A DNA stretch of 64,000 nucleotides, from assembly GCF_937952055.1 (NCBI RefSeq), contig NZ_CALFYO010000021.1, positions 558,001 through 622,000 on the forward strand, in the 5' to 3' direction. Under the pieces are notes generated by a model. It was not told the DNA's origin. It was given only the letters and a program-made list of their open reading frames with translations, and did no database searches. Within the stretch, counting starts at the first letter, position 1. Every line of letters starts with the position of its first letter. The stretch is from an uncultured Piscinibacter sp. Its GTDB lineage: Bacteria; Pseudomonadota; Gammaproteobacteria; Burkholderiales; Burkholderiaceae_C. Positions 26,795-35,485 of this stretch are shown here, in pieces. The position numbers were made by a program, and so were the translations under genes.

Positions 26795-28572
26795 CGATCA
26801 CCCTGGAACAACTCAATGCCGCGTCCACGGCGGACGCCGCCCGCATGCTCGACGGTCTGTACGAGCATTCGCCCTGGATCGCCGAGCGCGCGATGGCGAA
26901 GCGGCCCTTCGCCAGCCTCGCCGCGCTCAAGCACGCGATGGTGAGGGTGCTCGCCGAGGCCGGCCGAGAGGCGCAGCTCGGCCTGATCCGCGCCCACCCG
27001 GAGCTGGCCGGCAAGGCCATGGTGACGCGCACGCTCACCGCCGAGTCGACCCACGAGCAGAGTGCCTCGGGACTGACGCACTGCTCGCCCGAAGAATTCG
27101 CACGCCTGCAGCAGCTGAACGCCGACTACAACGCACGTTTCGGCTGGCCCTTCATCCTCGCCGTGCGCGGGCCGCGCGGCACGGGGCTGACACGTGCCGA
27201 GATCATCGCCACCTTCGCGCGCCGGCTGGAGAACCACCCGGACTTCGAGCTCGCGGAGTGCCTGCGCAACATCCACCGCATCGCCGAGATCCGGCTGAAC
27301 GACAAGTTCGGCTTCGAGCCGGTGCTGGGCAACCAGGTGTGGGACTGCGCCGAGATCCTGGCGCGCCACAGCGACCCAGGCTATGCCGAGCAGGGCCTGC
27401 TCACCGTCACCTACCTGACCGAGGCCCACCAGGCCTGCCAGCTGCAGTTGCAGCACTGGATGCGCGAGTGCGGGTTCGACGAGGTGAGCGTCGACGCGGT
27501 GGGCAACGTCGTCGGCGTCTACCACGGCGCGGATGTCTCCGCGAGGCGGCTGCTCACCGGCTCGCACTTCGACACCGTGCGCAACGGCGGCAAGTACGAC
27601 GGACGGCTGGGCATCTTCGTGCCGCTGGTGGCGGTGCGCGAGCTGCACCGCGCAGGCCGGCGACTGCCCTTCGGCATCGAGGTGATCGGTTTCGCCGAGG
27701 AGGAAGGCCAGCGCTACAAGGCGACCTTCCTCGGCTCGGGCGCAGTGATCGGCCAGTTCGACCCGGCCTGGCTGGATCAGAAGGACGCCGACGGCCGCAC
27801 CATGCGCGAGGCGATGCAGGCCGCCGGCCGGCCCGGCACGCTGGAGGCCATCGCCCGGATGACGCGCGACCCGGCGCGCTACCTCGGCTTCGTCGAGGTT
27901 CACATCGAGCAGGGGCCGGTGCTCAACGAGCTCGACCTGCCGCTCGGGGTGGTCACCTCGATCAACGGCGGCGTGCGCTACCAGTGCGAGGTGGTCGGCA
28001 TGGCCAGCCATGCCGGCACCACGCCGATGGACCGTCGCCGCGATGCTGCGGTGGCGGTGGCCGAGCTGGCGCAGTTCGTCGAGAGGCGCGCGTCGAGCGT
28101 GCCCGACGTGGTCGGCACGATCGGCATGCTGAACGTGCCGAACGGCTCGATCAACGTCGTGCCCGGCCGCTGCCAGTTCAGCCTGGACCTGCGCGCCACC
28201 ACCAACGAAGCGCGCGATGCGCTCGCTGCGGACGTGCTGGCCGAGCTGGCCGCGATCTGCCAGCGCCGTGGTCTGCACCACAAGGTCGAGGAGACCATGC
28301 GTGCGTCCGCGGCACCCAGCGCGCCGCCATGGCAGACGCGCTGGGAGCGCGCCGTCGAGTCTCTCGGCCTGCCCGTGTTCCGCATGCCCAGCGGCGCCGG
28401 GCACGACGCGATGAAGCTGCACGAGGTGATGCCGCAGGCCATGCTGTTCGTGCGCGGCCTGAACGCCGGCATCAGCCACAACCCGCTGGAGTCCAGCACC
28501 AACGACGATGCCGACCTCTGCGTGCGGGCCTTCCAGCACCTGCTCGGCCAACTGAACGACGAACTCGCATGA
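26791..28572 (+). CDS. Fused OHCU decarboxylase / allantoate amidohydrolase
   Basis: Two enzymes in one 593-residue chain. Residues 1-~170 are UraD, decarboxylating OHCU to S-allantoin: the catalytic His lies in IRAHPELAGKA (~70) and the Glu in TESTHEQSASGL (~90). Residues ~185-593 are an M20-type allantoate amidohydrolase (AllC-like): metal ligands in TGSHFDTVRNGGKYDG and FAEEEGQRY, dimer-domain SHAGTTPMDRR, and the last His in ISHNPLESS. The fusion joins a reaction before PuuE to the one after it. This arrangement is known in other Proteobacteria. The start overlaps the puuE stop. Confidence 0.95.
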   Translation: MTITLEQLNAASTADAARMLDGLYEHSPWIAERAMAKRPFASLAALKHAMVRVLAEAGREAQLGLIRAHPELAGKAMVTRTLTAESTHEQSASGLTHCSPEEFARLQQLNADYNARFGWPFILAVRGPRGTGLTRAEIIATFARRLENHPDFELAECLRNIHRIAEIRLNDKFGFEPVLGNQVWDCAEILARHSDPGYAEQGLLTVTYLTEAHQACQLQLQHWMRECGFDEVSVDAVGNVVGVYHGADVSARRLLTGSHFDTVRNGGKYDGRLGIFVPLVAVRELHRAGRRLPFGIEVIGFAEEEGQRYKATFLGSGAVIGQFDPAWLDQKDADGRTMREAMQAAGRPGTLEAIARMTRDPARYLGFVEVHIEQGPVLNELDLPLGVVTSINGGVRYQCEVVGMASHAGTTPMDRRRDAAVAVAELAQFVERRASSVPDVVGTIGMLNVPNGSINVVPGRCQFSLDLRATTNEARDALAADVLAELAAICQRRGLHHKVEETMRASAAPSAPPWQTRWERAVESLGLPVFRMPSGAGHDAMKLHEVMPQAMLFVRGLNAGISHNPLESSTNDDADLCVRAFQHLLGQLNDELA

Positions 28573-29792
28573 ACGCCTACGAACAACTCGACGCCTGGAT
28601 CGACGCCCACTTCGACGAGCAGGTGCACACGCTGCAGGCCCTGGTCCAGGTGCCCACCGACACGCCGCCGGGCAACAACGCACCGCATGCCGAGCGCACG
28701 GCCGAACTGCTCGAGGGCTTCGGCTTCGCGGCGGAGAGGTTCCCCGTGCCGGCCGCTCTGGTGAAGGCCGCGGGGCTGGAGTCGATCACCAACCTGATCG
28801 TGCGCCGCCGTTATGGCGAAGGCCGCACCGTCGCGCTCAATGCCCACGGCGACGTGGTGCCCCCCGGCGAGGGCTGGACTTACCCTCCCTATGGCGGTGA
28901 AGTGCACGACGGCAAGCTCTACGGCCGCGCCGCCGCGGTGAGCAAGTGCGACTTCTCGACCTACATCTTCGCCACCCGCGCGCTGGAGGCGCTGGGCCTG
29001 CCACTCAAGGGCGGCGTCGAACTGCACTTCACCTACGACGAGGAGTTCGGCGGCGAGCTCGGCCCCGGCTGGCTGCTGGACAAGGGCCACACGAAGCCCG
29101 ACCTGCTGATCGCGGCCGGGTTCAGCTACCAGGTGGTGACGGCGCACAACGGCTGCCTGCAGATGGAGGTGACGGTGCACGGCAAGATGGCGCACGCCGC
29201 GATTCCCGACACCGGCGTCGACGCGCTGCAGGGGGCGACCGCGATCCTCAACGCGCTGTATGCGCAGAACACGCTGTACAAGCAGGTCAGCTCCAAGGTG
29301 GCGGGCATCAAGCACCCTTACCTCAACGTCGGGCAGATCCAGGGAGGCACCAACACCAACGTCGTGCCCGGCAAGGTGGTCCTCAAGCTGGATCGCCGCA
29401 TGATTCCGGAGGAGAACCCCGCCGAGGTGGAAGCGACGATCCGCCGCGTCATCGAGGACGCCGCGAAGCAGGTGCCGGGCATCACGGTGGAAATCAAGCG
29501 CATCCTGCTGGCGCGCGCGCTGACGCCGCTGCCCGGTAACCAGCCGCTGGTCGAGGCGCTATGCAGGCATGGCAAGGCGGTGTTCGGCGAGCCCATCCCC
29601 ACCTCGGGCACACCGCTGTACACCGACGTGCGCCTGTACTGCGAGCGCGGCATTCCGGCGGTGATCTACGGCGCCGGGCCGCGCACGGTGCTGGAGAGCA
29701 ACGCCAAGCGTGCCGACGAGCACATCGTGCTGGAGGATCTGCGCCGCGCCACCAAGGTGGTGGCGCGCACGCTGTTCGATCTGCTGAGCTGA
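28569..29792 (+). CDS. M20/ArgE-DapE-family amidohydrolase, possible ureidoglycolate-step enzyme
   Basis: A 407-residue M20 metallohydrolase. Metal and catalytic residues are in LNAHGDVVPPGEGW (His, Asp ~90), TYDEEFGGELG (Glu pair ~158) and near the C-terminus in SGTPLYTDVRLYCERG; the dimer domain has GKMAHAAIPDTGVDAL. It starts inside the stop of the uraD-allC fusion, so it belongs to the urate operon. A role in breaking down ureidoglycolate or a carbamoyl intermediate is an inference: no other ureidoglycolate enzyme is in the window. Peptidase-type deacylase activity is the alternative. Confidence 0.85.
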   Translation: MNAYEQLDAWIDAHFDEQVHTLQALVQVPTDTPPGNNAPHAERTAELLEGFGFAAERFPVPAALVKAAGLESITNLIVRRRYGEGRTVALNAHGDVVPPGEGWTYPPYGGEVHDGKLYGRAAAVSKCDFSTYIFATRALEALGLPLKGGVELHFTYDEEFGGELGPGWLLDKGHTKPDLLIAAGFSYQVVTAHNGCLQMEVTVHGKMAHAAIPDTGVDALQGATAILNALYAQNTLYKQVSSKVAGIKHPYLNVGQIQGGTNTNVVPGKVVLKLDRRMIPEENPAEVEATIRRVIEDAAKQVPGITVEIKRILLARALTPLPGNQPLVEALCRHGKAVFGEPIPTSGTPLYTDVRLYCERGIPAVIYGAGPRTVLESNAKRADEHIVLEDLRRATKVVARTLFDLLS

Positions 29793-29860
29793 GCGCCCGA
29801 ACCAAGCGGGTGCATCGCGCACCAGCGCGAGAGCGGCGCGCCGCGCACGCTTCTTGCGAC

Positions 29861-29885
29861 CCGGATCGGTCTGTCCCCGATCCGG
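29861..29885 (+). promoter_or_regulatory. Hairpin masking the ribosome site of the ABC receptor gene
   Basis: CCGGATCGG (29861-29869) and CCGATCCGG (29877-29885) are perfect 9-bp arms around a 7-nt loop. The right arm contains the start of the CCGGAG ribosome site 8 bp before the ATG at 29894. There is no T run, so a translational control element or operator is likelier than a terminator. Confidence 0.5.
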
Positions 29886-29893
29886 AGTCGCCC

Positions 29894-30946
29894 ATGCCCT
29901 CGAAACCGTCCACCTCCCGTCGACTGCTGCTGCGCGCGGTGCCCTTGATCGCCGTCGTGCCGAGCCTGGTGCTCGTGGTTCCCGCGCAGGCACAGGAGAC
30001 ACCGGTCAAGTTCCAGCTCGACTGGCGCTTCGAGGGCCCTGCGTCGCTGTTCCTCGTGCCGGCGGCGAAGGGCCACTTCAAGGCCGAGAAGCTCAACGTG
30101 ACCATCGATGCCGGCAACGGCTCGGGCGGCACGGTCACGCGGGTGGCTTCCGGCACCTACGACATGGGCTTCGCCGACCTGGCGGCGCTGATGGAGTTCC
30201 ACGCCAACAACCCCACCGCGCCGAACAAGCCGGTGGCGGTGATGATGGTCTACAACAACACGCCGGCCGCGGTGCTGACGCTGAAGAAGAGCGGCATCAG
30301 GACGCCGGCCGACCTCGAAGGCAAGAAACTGGGCGCGCCGGTGTTCGACGCCGGGCGCCGCGCGTGGCCGATCTTCGCCAAGGCCAACGGCGTGAAGAAC
30401 GTCGCCTGGACGGCGATGGATCCGCCGCTGCGCGAGACCATGCTGGTGCGCGGCGACGTCGACGCCATCACCGGCTTCTCGTTCACTTCGTTGCTCAATC
30501 TGGAAGCGCGCGGCGTCAAGCCGGAGGATATCGTCATGTTTCCGTACGCGAGTCACGGCGTGAAGCTGTACGGCAACGTGATCATCGCCGGCGAAGACTT
30601 CCTCAAGAAGAACCCGGAGGCGGTGAAGGCCTTCCTGCGCGCCTTCACCAAGGGCATGAAAGACGTGATCGCCGACCCCAGGGCGGCGGTGGCCACGGTC
30701 AAGGAGCGCGACGGCATCGTCAATGCGGACCTCGAACTGCGCCGCCTGCAGCTCGCACTCGACCAGACCGTGCTGACGCCGGACGCCAAGGCCGAGGGCT
30801 TCGGCGACGTCAATGCCGGGCGGCTGGCGCTGATGGCCAGCCAGGTGTCGGATGCCTTCGCCACCAAGGAGCGCGTCAACGCCAACGCCGTGTGGAACGC
30901 TGCCTACCTGCCGAGCGTCAGCGATCGGGCCATCTTCAGGAAATGA
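29894..30946 (+). CDS. NMT1/THI5-like ABC transporter substrate-binding protein
   Basis: A 350-residue periplasmic receptor with a twin-Arg-like signal (TSRRLLLRAVP...) cut near AQA. The mature protein fits the SsuA/ThiY/NMT1 family: FQLDWRFEGPASLFLVPAAKGHF, GSGGTVTRVASGTYDMGFADL, KSGIRTPADLEGKKLG. The family carries pyrimidines, taurine, nitrate or riboflavin precursors. Placement after the urate operon and before a guanine-deaminase-like gene suggests a purine or allantoin-type ligand. The ATP-binding protein gene overlaps its stop (ATGA). Confidence 0.88.
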   Translation: MPSKPSTSRRLLLRAVPLIAVVPSLVLVVPAQAQETPVKFQLDWRFEGPASLFLVPAAKGHFKAEKLNVTIDAGNGSGGTVTRVASGTYDMGFADLAALMEFHANNPTAPNKPVAVMMVYNNTPAAVLTLKKSGIRTPADLEGKKLGAPVFDAGRRAWPIFAKANGVKNVAWTAMDPPLRETMLVRGDVDAITGFSFTSLLNLEARGVKPEDIVMFPYASHGVKLYGNVIIAGEDFLKKNPEAVKAFLRAFTKGMKDVIADPRAAVATVKERDGIVNADLELRRLQLALDQTVLTPDAKAEGFGDVNAGRLALMASQVSDAFATKERVNANAVWNAAYLPSVSDRAIFRK

Positions 30947-31776
30947 CCGCCTTCGTCGATTTCCACGACGTCTGGCTGGCCTACAACGACGAACTGCTCG
31001 CCAAGGGCCAGTTCGCGGTCGAGGCCATCGACCTGACGGTGCGCGAGGGCGAGTTCATCGCCATCGTCGGCCCCTCGGGCTGCGGCAAGAGCACCTTCAT
31101 GAAGCTGGCCACCGGGCTGAAGCGACCGAGCAAGGGCACCGTGACCCTCGGTGGCCAGCCGGTCGACGGGCCGCTGAAGATCACCGGCATGGCCTTCCAG
31201 GCACCCAGCCTGCTGCCCTGGCGCACGACGCTGGACAACGTGCTGCTGCCGCTGGAGATCGTCGAGCCGTATCGGTCGAGCTTCAGGCTCAAGCGCAGCG
31301 AGTACGCCGCCAGGGCGCGTGCGCTGCTGGCCAGCGTCGGCCTGGCCGGCTACGAGGACAAGTTCCCCTGGCAACTCTCCGGCGGCATGCAGCAGCGCGC
31401 CAGCATCTGCCGCGCGCTGATCCACGAGCCGAAGATGCTGCTGCTCGACGAGCCCTTCGGCGCGCTCGATGCCTTCACGCGCGAGGAGCTGTGGTGCACG
31501 CTGCGCGACCTGCAGGCGGCTCGGAAGTTCAACGTCATCCTGGTCACCCACGACCTGCGCGAGAGCGTGTTCCTCGCCGACACCGTCTACGTGATGAGCA
31601 AGAGCCCGGGCCGGATTGTCGTCAGGCGCGAGATCGAGCTGCCGCGCCCACGTGACCTGGAGGTCACCTACTCCGCGCCGTTCATCGACATCGTGCACGA
31701 GCTGCGCGGGCACATCGGGGCCAACCGCGGTCAACCCGGAAAGCCCGTGGGTGCGACCGGCGAGGTCGCCCCATGA
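30943..31776 (+). CDS. ABC transporter ATP-binding protein (SsuB/NrtD type)
   Basis: A 277-residue ATPase energising the import system of the preceding receptor. Walker A is GPSGCGKST (~44-52), the Q-loop FQAPSLLPWR (~88), the signature LSGGMQQRASICRAL (~143), Walker B MLLLDEPFGALDA (~165) and the switch His in LVTHDLRES. The C-terminal ~25 residues are an unremarkable extension. It overlaps the permease gene by 4 bp. Confidence 0.93.
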   Translation: MTAFVDFHDVWLAYNDELLAKGQFAVEAIDLTVREGEFIAIVGPSGCGKSTFMKLATGLKRPSKGTVTLGGQPVDGPLKITGMAFQAPSLLPWRTTLDNVLLPLEIVEPYRSSFRLKRSEYAARARALLASVGLAGYEDKFPWQLSGGMQQRASICRALIHEPKMLLLDEPFGALDAFTREELWCTLRDLQAARKFNVILVTHDLRESVFLADTVYVMSKSPGRIVVRREIELPRPRDLEVTYSAPFIDIVHELRGHIGANRGQPGKPVGATGEVAP

Positions 31777-32540
31777 CGAAGACGCCCCTCGAACGCGCCG
31801 CGCCATTGCTGCTGCTCGTCGCCACCGTGCTGGTCTGGCAACTGATCTGCTCCGTCTTCCACGTCAGCGAGTTCATCTTCCCCAGCCCTGTGCGCATTGC
31901 CGAGCAGACCTGGGAGCACCGCGGCACCATCCTCGGCCACGCCTGGCGCACCTTCTGGGTGACGATGGTGGGCTTCGCCATCGCCATCGTGGTCGGCGTG
32001 CTGCTGGGCTTCCTGATGGGCAGCTCACGCCTGGCCTACGACGCGATGTACCCGCTGATGACCGGCTTCAACGCATTGCCCAAGGCGGCCTTCGTGCCCG
32101 TCCTGGTGGTGTGGTTCGGTATCGGCGTCGGCCCCGCGGTGCTCACCGCCTTCCTGATCAGCTTCTTCCCCATCATGGTCAACATCGCCACCGGCCTGGC
32201 GACGCTGGAGCCGGAGCTGGAGGACGTGCTGCGCGTGCTCGGCGCGAAGCGCTGGGACGTATTGACCAAGGTGGGCCTGCCACGTTCGCTGCCCTACTTC
32301 TACGGCTCGCTCAAGGTGGCGATCACGCTGGCCTTCGTGGGCACCACGGTCAGCGAGATGACCGCCAGCAATGAGGGCATCGGCTACCTGCTGATCTCGG
32401 CCGGCAGCTCGATGCAGATGGGGCTCGCCTTCTCCGGCCTGGTCGTGGTGGGGGCGATGGCCATGGCGATGTACGAGCTCTTCTCGCTGATCGAGAAGCG
32501 CACGACGGCCTGGGCCCACCGCGGCTCGCAAGGTCACTGA
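31773..32540 (+). CDS. ABC transporter permease (SsuC/ThiX type)
   Basis: A 255-residue inner-membrane permease with about six helices (PLLLLVATVLVWQLICSVF, TFWVTMVGFAIAIVVGVLLGFLMG, LVVVGAMAMAMYELFSL). The coupling motif is near ELEDVLRVLGAKRWDVLTKVGLPRSLPYF, the usual EAA-like loop. Overlap with the ATPase gene and the 14-bp gap to the next gene place it in one operon with a CDA-fold deaminase. Confidence 0.92.
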   Translation: MTKTPLERAAPLLLLVATVLVWQLICSVFHVSEFIFPSPVRIAEQTWEHRGTILGHAWRTFWVTMVGFAIAIVVGVLLGFLMGSSRLAYDAMYPLMTGFNALPKAAFVPVLVVWFGIGVGPAVLTAFLISFFPIMVNIATGLATLEPELEDVLRVLGAKRWDVLTKVGLPRSLPYFYGSLKVAITLAFVGTTVSEMTASNEGIGYLLISAGSSMQMGLAFSGLVVVGAMAMAMYELFSLIEKRTTAWAHRGSQGH

Positions 32541-32554
32541 CGTACAGTGCGCCG

Positions 32555-33049
32555 ATGGACGAGCGCACGGAACCGACGGCGCAGCAGGTGATCGCGCTGC
32601 TGCGCCGGGCCCAGGGCCTGGCGGAGCGTGCCGTGGCCGCCGGGCATCATCCGTTCGGCGCCCTGCTGGTGGCGCCCGACCACGAGACGGTGCTGCTGGA
32701 GCAAGGCAATGTCGACAGCGTCGACCACGCCGAGGCGGTGCTGGCGCGCGAGGCGGCCCGGCAGTTCCCGCCCGAGCTGCTGTGGCGCTGCACGCTGGTC
32801 ACCACCGTCGAGCCCTGCGCGATGTGTGCCGGGACGCAGTACTGGGCGCACATCGGCCGGGTGATCTACGGGCTGGAAGAGCGCGAGCTGTTGCGCCTGA
32901 CCGGCAACCACGCCGAGAACCCGACGCTGGACCTGCCCTGCCGCGAGGTGTTCGCACGCGGGCAGAAGGACATGCGGGTGATTGGCCCGGTGCCAGCCGT
33001 GGCCGAGGCCATTGCCGAATCGCATCGGCGCTTCTGGACGCTGCGCTGA
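32555..33049 (+). CDS. CDA-fold nucleoside/guanine deaminase
   Basis: A 164-residue zinc deaminase. The motif VDHAEAVLAREAA carries the catalytic HAE (~residue 56), and TTVEPCAMCAGTQYWAHIGRVIYG the PCxxC zinc ligands. Residues after this (LLRLTGNHAENPTLDLPCREVFARGQ) resemble GuaD-type guanine deaminases more than tRNA adenosine deaminase TadA. Guanine deamination would give xanthine for Xdh, fitting the purine cluster. It follows the permease by 14 bp and ends the operon. Confidence 0.8.
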   Translation: MDERTEPTAQQVIALLRRAQGLAERAVAAGHHPFGALLVAPDHETVLLEQGNVDSVDHAEAVLAREAARQFPPELLWRCTLVTTVEPCAMCAGTQYWAHIGRVIYGLEERELLRLTGNHAENPTLDLPCREVFARGQKDMRVIGPVPAVAEAIAESHRRFWTLR

Positions 33050-34111
33050 GAACCAGTCGCGTGCGAGGGGTGGGACCGCCGGCGTCCGGCGGCTCGCGGC
33101 CAGGAGCCGTCGGTCATGAACGATGGTGCCCAGCTCTGTCGCTACCACGCCGGGTGGACGCAGGCGGGCTCAGGGGAGCGCTGGCTTATGCCGAGTGGCC
33201 GAAGTTCATGGAGGGTCTGCGGGCCGAAGGCGCGGGGATTGTTCGCCCCAACGCCGCCGAGGCGAGGATCGAAGCTTACTTCCTGCAGACGTACGACCTT
33301 CCGCAGGACGCTCCGGCACGGGCCGCGATCGCCGCGCCGATGATGATGCTCAAAGCTGCCTCTTTCGGCAGCGTGCCGTTCACGGTTGCCGCGTCCTACG
33401 CCGTCTGCGTCGAAGCGTCATCTGACGGCTTGTTGGCGTCAGCGCTGGCACGCGGAAGGCTGCACTCGACCCGAAACGCCTGGGGGGCGTTCCCGCGAGG
33501 AGCAACGAAAGCACGTCCAGAACCTCACGCACGACCTCACCGTGCAGGCTTGGCACAAGCTGTGGATCGCCGGTCAGACGCTGCCCCGCGGTACGCGTTG
33601 CCAGGCCGCACTCGACGCCCTGTACCAAGGTTCGGAATAGCTGTCCGAAGCGTCGAAGGGATGGGGACAATCCGGGAGCCGATTCGCCGTTGTGGCCGAG
33701 GCATTTCTTGCAGGCTCCGACGGACTTCGTGCCGTGGTTGGCAAACCAGCCGCCGATGCGCCTCGTGGAACATTGGGGCCTCGTGGGAACCACCCACGCC
33801 GACGACTGCTTCATGCCGGCCAAGTCCATTCAGCGAACGTCGCAGCAGGGTCGGGTTGCGACGGCCGACCCTTCGGATTCATCGCCGGAAATCGGTGTTC
33901 AAGGTCCGATGCCCCCAAGCTGCCACTCGCTGATGAGTCTTCGACTTATCGGCGCCTGCCGCCGCCCTGATCTCGTCGCCACAAAGCCGCCCCACGGACC
34001 CATGCATAGCCACTCGACGGAGATCCCGCAGCGGTGAGCACACGCGAGTAGGCGGCCGGCCACCGCCCCCCGCTCCCCCAACGGGCCGCAGGCATGCCCC
34101 CGTGCGGGTGG
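33050..34111. other. Non-coding or decayed region with ORF remnants
   Basis: No intact gene was found in these 1.06 kb. Plus-strand protein-like stretches in different frames lie near 33197-33418 (contains FMEGLRAEGAGIVRPNAAEARIE and, later, QTYDLPQDAPARAA), near 33500-33640 (HVQNLTHDLTVQAWHK, ending at a stop at 33640) and near 33690-33830 (FLQAPTDFVPWLANQPPMRL). The frame changes suggest one or more decayed genes; I do not recognise the family. It separates the purine cluster from the following lipoprotein. Confidence 0.5.
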
Positions 34112-35215
34112 TCAGGGGCTGCGTGGCGCCGAGGCCGCCTCGGCCGGGGCGGGGCCGACGATCTGCGGCGCGCGCAGGATGGCGCAGCGATCCCCGTTGC
34201 CCGCCGGGCGCTGGGTCAGGACGTAGATCTTCTGCGCCGCCTCCTCGCGCTTGGCCGCCGAGAAGAATCCCAGCGGCCCGGGCCGGTTCTGCGGCCGGTT
34301 GTCGATCACGTATTCCGCAACGACGCGATCGCCGCCGCGCACGGTCACGCGCAGTTCGCGGGCCGCCGGCCCGATTGCGCCGTGGCTGCCGCCCGCCCGG
34401 ACCACGTACTCGCCGGGGACCAGGAGGACGACTTCGCAATGGTCGGGCGGCAGCTTCGCGACCTGCTGGCCTTCGACGCGGAACTCCACGTCGAAGAGCG
34501 ACAGGGCCTGTATGTCGGTACGCATCACGACCAGCGTGGCCAAGTCGGGCCGCGATGGCGTGTCCGCCGGCGGCCGCGCCGGCTGCACTACCCCTCCCGT
34601 CGGTGCCGGCGCCAGCGCCGGCGGCGTGGCGTCGGGTCGCGGGCCGGTACCCGGCAACTGGGTCCAAAAATGACCCGGCGTCTTCGTCCAGCCCTCGGCT
34701 TCGAAGCCCTGGCAGCGCAGCACAGCCACGTCGCGCGTGCCCCGCAAGCTGACGATGCCCACCAAGTCGTCGAGGAGGCCGGCGGGTTCGGCCTCGTAGT
34801 GGCAGCCCCCCACCGCCAGATCGGCCGCCCGTACGCGCAGCACGTGGCCGCGCCCAGCGCCGTCGACGCGCAACTCGACCACGTTGCCGACCGTGATCGC
34901 CAGGTCAGTGTCGACCTGGGCGAGGCTCATGATGTCCTGCGTCGAGCCGTAGAGGCCGTGGCGCACGACGATCGCCCGGCCGGCCGCCACGTCAGCCTCA
35001 GTCAGTCCGCGGTCCCGGACCCAGTCCGCCAGATGTGCCCGCGGATAGCCGGGCGCGAAGTCGCCACCAGCGACCTGGTCCGGCGTCAGGACGCGCAGCA
35101 CCTCGCCGATCGCCAGCGAGCCTTCGGCCGGCTGCTGGCCAGGGGAGGCGCAAGCCACCAGCGTCACCACAACGCACAGCGCCGCTGCGCGCAGACTTCC
35201 CGATCGCAACGCCAT
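34112..35215 (-). CDS. Large lipoprotein of unknown function
   Basis: A 367-residue protein with a lipoprotein signal peptide ending in the lipobox LVAC (Cys ~21). The mature part has a proline-rich stretch (~190-225: APAPTGGVVQPARPP) between two globular parts. The first contains LTPDQVAGGDFAPGYPRAHLADWV and DVAVLRCQGFEAEGWTKTPGHFW, the second EVVLLVPGEYVVRAGGS and YVIDNRPQNRPGPLGFF. I do not recognise a family. The ATG at 35215 has a GGAGG site; an open frame further upstream would place the signal peptide internally and was rejected. Its neighbours on both sides are relic DNA. Confidence 0.7.
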   Translation of the reverse strand: MALRSGSLRAAALCVVVTLVACASPGQQPAEGSLAIGEVLRVLTPDQVAGGDFAPGYPRAHLADWVRDRGLTEADVAAGRAIVVRHGLYGSTQDIMSLAQVDTDLAITVGNVVELRVDGAGRGHVLRVRAADLAVGGCHYEAEPAGLLDDLVGIVSLRGTRDVAVLRCQGFEAEGWTKTPGHFWTQLPGTGPRPDATPPALAPAPTGGVVQPARPPADTPSRPDLATLVVMRTDIQALSLFDVEFRVEGQQVAKLPPDHCEVVLLVPGEYVVRAGGSHGAIGPAARELRVTVRGGDRVVAEYVIDNRPQNRPGPLGFFSAAKREEAAQKIYVLTQRPAGNGDRCAILRAPQIVGPAPAEAASAPRSP

Positions 35216-35295
35216 CCGGCCTCCGTCCGTGCCAACCAACGCCCGCATGCTCGACCTTGGTCGGCACGTCGACCTTGCGTTGACGCAATGACGAC

Positions 35296-35338
35296 GCCAG
35301 GCCCTTGACACCGCAGCGTGCGGTGTCAAGGGCCTGGC
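35296..35338. repeat. Perfect 20-bp inverted repeat (hairpin)
   Basis: Arms at 35296-35315 and 35319-35338 are perfect reverse complements around a 3-nt spacer; the arm contains CCCTTGACACCGCA. Such length without mismatch is unlikely by chance. No T run follows on either strand, so it is not a standard terminator. It lies about 80 bp upstream of the lipoprotein start and directly before a gene fragment. Confidence 0.9.
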
Positions 35339-35485
35339 CGAGAAGACGTCGAGGCGGACAATGTCGCCTGGCCGCTGGGCTTCTGCCGCGCCGGGGCGGA
35401 TTTCGGCTCGGTGCAACGCGCGCCGGAGGAGGACGGCGAACGCGTTGCGGCCTCCTTCAGGGGCCTGCAGTTCCCAGATGGGTGA
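35339..35485 (+). pseudogene. C-terminal gene fragment of unknown family
   Basis: An open frame of about 48 codons ending at the TGA at 35483 reads like a natural protein end (ADNVAWPLGFCRAGADFG, then ASFRGLQFPDG). No start or ribosome site is present; the coding-like sequence begins directly after the 20-bp inverted repeat. It may be what remains of a gene cut by a rearrangement at the hairpin. The family is not recognised and the call rests on sequence character alone. Confidence 0.35.

Noticed and set aside
26634..29792. 1052-codon plus-strand frame ending in the M20 hydrolase
   Set aside because: Its first two thirds are an Arg-rich shadow of puuE and the uraD-allC fusion.
30943..31776. 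Urea or branched-chain importer ATPase
   Set aside because: The receptor and permease are NMT1/SsuC-like, not UrtA/LivH-like.
35297..35337. Rho-independent terminator
   Set aside because: The hairpin is perfect but no T run follows on either strand.
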